From NCBI GenBank assembly GCA_029261855.1, contig JAJDAN010000043.1, forward strand, positions 62,001-126,000: DNA of 64,000 nucleotides. The letters are read 5' to 3'. The notes beneath the pieces are model-generated. The model saw only the letters and a list, made by a program, of their open reading frames with translations, searched no databases and was not told the DNA's origin. Positions 60,207 to 64,000 of this stretch are shown one piece after another. Origin of the DNA: Deltaproteobacteria bacterium. GTDB lineage: Bacteria; Myxococcota_A; UBA9160; UBA4427. The first letter of the stretch is position 1; every line of letters begins with the position of its first letter. Made by a program: the position numbers and the translations under genes.

Positions 60207-61121
60207 GTGCCGCTAGCGGTGGCCGGCATGCTCTCGGCTGTCGCGATCTGGGGTGTGAATTTCGTCGTGGTGAAGGACGCCGTCTCTCGCTGGCCGGTCT
60301 TTCCCTTTCTGGCAGCCCGCTTCACGATCGCCACCGTCTCGCTCATACCCCTGGTACTGCAGGAGCGCCGTCAGTCGGCGAGCTACGACGGGGTGAACAT
60401 TTCCCGTGTGGTGAGTCATGGAGGCTGGGCCGGCGCCGCGCTGTTCGGTGCGTACGCGACGCAGACTTTCGGGATCCGCTACGCCCCGGCATCGACGGCG
60501 GCGTTCTTGACGAGCCTCTACCTCGTCTTCGTTCCGCTCTTTCTGATGCTGACACCCGGCAACCGAATCCGCCGGGCCACGGTACATGAGTGGGGTGGCG
60601 CCCTCACGGCGGTTTGTGGTGTCCTGGTGATCAACGAGGTCGTTGCCCCGGCCTTGGCCCTGCGCCACATGCTGCTGATCGGCGCCGCAGGCTTCTTCGC
60701 CCTGCAGGTACTGGTGGTGGGCGCGCGCGGCCATCGTGGGGCGCCGGTGCTGTTCACGGCGATACAGATGACCGTGGTCGCCTTGGTCTCGACGTGCTTC
60801 GCAATCCCGGACTTGCTGAGCGAAGGGGCCCCGCTTCTGCAGCCGCGAATCATGCTGGCCCTACTCTTCACTGGGCTCATCGCCAGTACGCTGGCCTACT
60901 TGCTGCAGACCTGGGCGCAGGGTTTCGTCTCCAGCACCCAGGCGGCTGTGATCCTGGCTCTCGAGCCTGTGTTCGCTACTGGGACCGCCTGGCTGGTCCT
61001 GGGCGAGACACTATCGCCCCGGTTCGTGCTCGGCAGCGCGCTGATCCTGGTCGCGGTCGCGCTGTCCCAGGTCACGAGCCTTCGAAGGGACTCACCCGTC
61101 CACCCAGCCGAGGAGGTCTGA
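60207..61121 (+). CDS. EamA/DMT-family transporter
   Basis: About 304 residues from GTG 60207; the start is unsettled and the open frame extends to 60057. Ten hydrophobic helices, starting VAGMLSAVAIWGVNFVVVKD, with two EamA repeats: PASTAAFLTSLYLVFVPLF in the first and STQAAVILALEPVFATGTAW with LVLGETLSP in the second. These are drug/metabolite exporters of the inner membrane; the substrate is unknown. Stop codon is one base before the patatin ATG, so the two genes are cotranscribed. Confidence 0.88.
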   Translation: MPLAVAGMLSAVAIWGVNFVVVKDAVSRWPVFPFLAARFTIATVSLIPLVLQERRQSASYDGVNISRVVSHGGWAGAALFGAYATQTFGIRYAPASTAAFLTSLYLVFVPLFLMLTPGNRIRRATVHEWGGALTAVCGVLVINEVVAPALALRHMLLIGAAGFFALQVLVVGARGHRGAPVLFTAIQMTVVALVSTCFAIPDLLSEGAPLLQPRIMLALLFTGLIASTLAYLLQTWAQGFVSSTQAAVILALEPVFATGTAWLVLGETLSPRFVLGSALILVAVALSQVTSLRRDSPVHPAEEV

Positions 61122-61122
61122 G

Positions 61123-63144
61123 ATGATCGATCCCCCGAAGTCCGAAACGATTCATGCCCTCGTGATGAAGGGAGGCGGTATCAAGGGCCTCGCATTCGCG
61201 GGCGCAATCGAGGTGCTCGAAGAAGCGGGCTACCACTTCCACATCTTCGTCGGCACCTCGGCCGGATCCCTGGCCGCCGCCCTTCTGGCGGCCGGCTACA
61301 CGCCCAAGGAGCTTCAGGCGGCTCTCAAACAGATGGACTTCAAGAAGCTGCTCGACGCCCGGCTCGTGAAGGCACTCTGCTGGAACTTGCTGGTCCGCGG
61401 CGGCATGTACCCGGGGAACGCCCTGAGCGAATGGGTGGGGCAGCTGCTCGAAGCGAAGCTCGGCAGCCGCGGCGTACTCGAGATGCGAAGGCTCCAGCCG
61501 ACCGGCCGACGGGCTGTCATCTTCGCATCGCATCCCAAGCTCGGAACACTGACGTACGACTCCGAGGGCGTTCGCAACGAGACTCCCATCAAGCACGCAG
61601 TTCGCGTCAGCTCCTCGATCCCGGGCATCTTCATCCCGAAGACCGAGGGAGGCTATCGGGTCTACGACGGCGGGCTCCTGAACAACTTCCCGGTGGACGT
61701 CTACCAGAGAGTTCGGGGACCTCTGCAGCCGGACGAGCACGGCGATCTGCCGCCCGAGGATTTCATCGCACTCTACATCGGCGAGGAACCGAGGAAGAAC
61801 GAGAAGAGCGGCGTGTTCGACGCGAAACGGGCGGCCCGCTCGAAGTGGTGGGTCCTCGAGGCCCTGAACATCATGCTAGACCGGGACGAGGAGACCACTC
61901 TCGAGACCTACCAGGACCGGTCGATCGTCATCAACACCCATCCCATCAAGACTGCGGACTTCGCGCTGGGAGAGGACGAAAAGGAGTACCTCGTCGAAAC
62001 GGGTCGCCACGCAGCCCACAGCTTCCTCCGCGACTCACGCGCCAAGGGCTCGCAGGACAGGGTGATGGAGCTGCTCGAGAAGGTCGAGGTGGCCCGCCGG
62101 CGACGGCGTTGGGCGACCGCCACCAAGGCCGTGGCCAGCGTGGCTGCCATGCTCACGATCGCGGTGGGAGCCGGCTACTACCTGTGGCCGAACGGAGATC
62201 GCTACTCGATCCCCGACAGGCCGAAGCACATCAAGACCTACGTCGACTACCAGGGAGGGATCCGCTACCTGGGCCCGGAGACGGTCAAGGAGGTGCTGGA
62301 CATCTCCAGGGATTTCCCGCCCAGCTTCTATCAGAACCGAGTGAGGTTCGACTCTCTGGTGCAGGTCATCCTCACGCGGAGGGACGGCGCCACGAAGCTG
62401 ATGCTGTGGGAGGGTGTATACGACGGCAAGCACGACAAGACCATCGAGATCAAAGCCCAGAGCCAGGGGGGCGGCCTCGGCCAGGTTGGCGTCGTGTTCG
62501 TCCAGCAGGGCGGCCGCTGGATCCGCAAGGAGGGCTGCGAGTTTCAGCGGGTGGAGACCAGCAAGAACCTGGTTCGCAGCGAGCTCAACCCCACCAAGTG
62601 CCTGGTGAAGGGGCAGTCGATCCGCCTGGTCGAATTCGCGAGCTACGAGCCTGTCTTCCAGGAGCGCGCCATTCAATGGACTCTCTACGCCCATCGAGGA
62701 CTCGAACCGGAGAGCGGGCGTGCCACTTATCTTCTCTTGTCGGGAGCCGGCATCGACTACCCGCACGATGTCTACGCGCACGTGGACGGACCCGAGGCCG
62801 TAGGCGTCATCCCCCCGCAGTCTCGGACCTACGCGAGCAGCGGGTGGGAGCGGGTACGGGAGCTCGCCGACTTCGTTCCCGTGATATTGGCGCATCCGAA
62901 CTTCAGTGCTGACCTGAAGGAGCCTCTGGAACGGATCGGGGACTCGATGCGCACGGCGTACGCCGGCTATGCGGAGCAGGGTCTCGAGAAAGCGCATCTA
63001 CTGTTCGAAGTCGACCAGTCGACCCCGGTCGAAGAGCATTCGATCGCGCCTCCCAACCTGCAGGAGCTGAACCTGATGGTGTTCGCCGAGGACAAGTCGA
63101 TGGACTACTACGAGTGCGAGCCGCAGGTCGTGTCGATGCACTAG
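61123..63144 (+). CDS. patatin-like phospholipase with C-terminal extension
   Basis: 673 residues; GGAGG precedes the ATG at 61123. Patatin motifs: the oxyanion loop MKGGGIKGLAFAGA (about 15-28), nucleophile elbow FVGTSAGSLAAAL (Ser at about 47) and the catalytic Asp in YRVYDGGLLNNFP (about 180). It ends the lipase part at about 320. A single membrane helix (VASVAAMLTIAVGAGYYL) is followed by 320 residues of unknown domain. It cleaves acyl chains from lipids; the membrane helix places the C-terminal part on the far side of the inner membrane. Confidence 0.92.
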   Translation: MIDPPKSETIHALVMKGGGIKGLAFAGAIEVLEEAGYHFHIFVGTSAGSLAAALLAAGYTPKELQAALKQMDFKKLLDARLVKALCWNLLVRGGMYPGNALSEWVGQLLEAKLGSRGVLEMRRLQPTGRRAVIFASHPKLGTLTYDSEGVRNETPIKHAVRVSSSIPGIFIPKTEGGYRVYDGGLLNNFPVDVYQRVRGPLQPDEHGDLPPEDFIALYIGEEPRKNEKSGVFDAKRAARSKWWVLEALNIMLDRDEETTLETYQDRSIVINTHPIKTADFALGEDEKEYLVETGRHAAHSFLRDSRAKGSQDRVMELLEKVEVARRRRRWATATKAVASVAAMLTIAVGAGYYLWPNGDRYSIPDRPKHIKTYVDYQGGIRYLGPETVKEVLDISRDFPPSFYQNRVRFDSLVQVILTRRDGATKLMLWEGVYDGKHDKTIEIKAQSQGGGLGQVGVVFVQQGGRWIRKEGCEFQRVETSKNLVRSELNPTKCLVKGQSIRLVEFASYEPVFQERAIQWTLYAHRGLEPESGRATYLLLSGAGIDYPHDVYAHVDGPEAVGVIPPQSRTYASSGWERVRELADFVPVILAHPNFSADLKEPLERIGDSMRTAYAGYAEQGLEKAHLLFEVDQSTPVEEHSIAPPNLQELNLMVFAEDKSMDYYECEPQVVSMH

Positions 63145-63193
63145 GCGTCGCTCCGCGCTCAGCTGGCGCGATCGCTACAACGAGCGCGCCGGC

Positions 63194-63760
63194 TCAGAAC
63201 CGGTACTGGATGCCGCCTCCGATCGTCACGTAGTTCACGTCCTTGATGTCGTCCGTCGGCTTGATCCAGGCGGACTCGACGGTCAGGGCTACGTGCTCGG
63301 TCACGTAGAAGTCGAGGCCACCCCCAACCCGGATGGCGAAGTCGTTCTCGTCGATCGACCCGCCGGGGCCGTCCAGGTTGGCCTCGGCCACACCCATGCC
63401 GAACAGCGCGTACGGCTGCCAGCGACCGGTCAGCAGGAACGCCTTCGCGTTCCATGTGACGTTCCAGACGTCGATGTCGAGACCCAGGTCGCTGAAGCCC
63501 GTGACGTACTCGAACTGCATCTCGGCCGCGAGGTAGGGCCACAAGCGCCATCCGGCGCGGACGTTGAATCCGCCGCCGTTCGAGAAATCGAATGGCCCCG
63601 TGTTGTCGAAGGTCTCGATCGCTCCCACACCCAACACGATCCCGTAAGGGCCGCTCCTCGCGAAGTCTTCCGTCGCGTCGCCGTCCTGTCCCCAGGCAGG
63701 CGATGTCAGGACGATCAGCACGACCAGAAACGGGAACCCGATCAGGTTTCGAGCGTTCAC
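63194..63760 (-). CDS. outer-membrane beta-barrel protein
   Basis: 188 residues from GTG 63760, preceded by AGGAGGTCC. Signal peptide (NLIGFPFLVVLIVLTSPAWG), then alternating beta strands (GGGFNVRAGWRLWPYLAAEM, FAIRVGGGLDFYVTEHVALT) and an aromatic last residue (IQYRF) as in 8-stranded OmpA/OmpW-like barrels. It probably sits in the outer membrane. A longer frame from 63844 lacks a ribosome site. Confidence 0.88.
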   Translation of the reverse strand: MNARNLIGFPFLVVLIVLTSPAWGQDGDATEDFARSGPYGIVLGVGAIETFDNTGPFDFSNGGGFNVRAGWRLWPYLAAEMQFEYVTGFSDLGLDIDVWNVTWNAKAFLLTGRWQPYALFGMGVAEANLDGPGGSIDENDFAIRVGGGLDFYVTEHVALTVESAWIKPTDDIKDVNYVTIGGGIQYRF

Positions 63761-63845
63761 TTCGGACCTCCTTCTGAGTTCGGTTGTTATGCCGTGACAG
63801 CGGCGACCACCATAGGCGCCGGCGTTGCGGGACGTCGCCTGCACC

Positions 63846-64000
63846 CTACAACCTGCGCCTCACAGCCTGCGCGCCCGCCGCCGCGAGCGCGGCTGCCAGG
63901 ATCATCCACCCCAGTCCCGGCAGCGCCGGCAGGTAGATGATCTCTCCGCTGCCCACATCGATCTCCGGGAGAGGCGGGGGTAGCCCCGCGTTGGTCGGCT
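63846..64000 (-). CDS. C-terminus of an exported protein with sorting-type tail (5' cut)
   Basis: The minus strand enters the window open and stops at TAG 63848-63846. About 51 codons end LPALPGLGWMILAAALAAAG followed by VRRRL: a short Pro-rich motif, one membrane helix and an Arg cluster, as in IPTL/PEP-type sorting tails. The rest of the gene lies to the right of the window. Confidence 0.6.
   Translation of the reverse strand, partial: PTNAGLPPPLPEIDVGSGEIIYLPALPGLGWMILAAALAAAGAQAVRRRL

Overview
The window is about 64 kb of GC-rich DNA from a Gram-negative, diderm bacterium. Five exported proteins or remnants carry C-terminal PEP-CTERM tails (VPEP, a hydrophobic stretch, then an Arg cluster). 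The rest of the gene content is lipoproteins, a beta-barrel outer-membrane protein, a subtilisin with thrombospondin type 3 repeats and an SBBP-repeat protein. Together these point to a deltaproteobacterial-type lineage (Myxococcota, Binatota or similar). This is inference from gene content; no rRNA is present.

Layout. (A) 1-4083 is left flank: two lipoproteins (one a methyltransferase), a PI-PLC-like phosphodiesterase, then about 1.1 kb without a convincing gene. (B) 4084-4159 is tRNA-Lys(TTT). The 3' end of this tRNA recurs imperfectly at 57387-57425, and a truncated tyrosine integrase starts right after the tRNA. The 53 kb between is therefore read as one genomic island that has lost its integrase (an IS481-type fragment is fused into it). 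(C) 4854-27654 is a DNA phosphorothioation (PT) defence locus. It holds dndBCDE on the minus strand, dndA divergent from them, a PT-associated methyltransferase ending in a HARE-HTH-like domain, an M15-like protein and a sulfur-binding-domain HNH endonuclease. No dndFGH is seen. Instead there is an unusual block: an SF2 helicase, three tandem ParB-fold paralogues, a PLD-family protein, a MORC/GHKL ATPase, a PC4-like protein, a second SF2 helicase and a Ser/Thr kinase. (D) 28108-53124 is a mosaic. Single nuclease genes (two PD-(D/E)XK paralogues, one fused to HNH; DUF2779; NucS-like fused to RAMA; GIY-YIG; methyltransferase-HNH; DUF222-type HNH) are interleaved with exported PEP-CTERM-type proteins, proteases and several decayed genes. 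(E) 53037-57212 is a very large SBBP/LCAT-lipase/PEP-CTERM protein. (F) 57426-64000 is right flank: a secreted protein with a secretin-N-like domain, an EamA permease overlapping into a patatin phospholipase gene, a beta-barrel protein, and the C-terminus of another tailed exported protein at the edge.

How the parts may work together. DndA supplies sulfur, DndC activates the backbone, DndD and DndE act on DNA, and DndB probably regulates; an inverted repeat sits between dndB and dndA. The methyltransferase may add a second mark. The helicase/ParB/PLD/MORC/PC4/kinase block is the best candidate for an alternative, poorly described effector of PT-based immunity.
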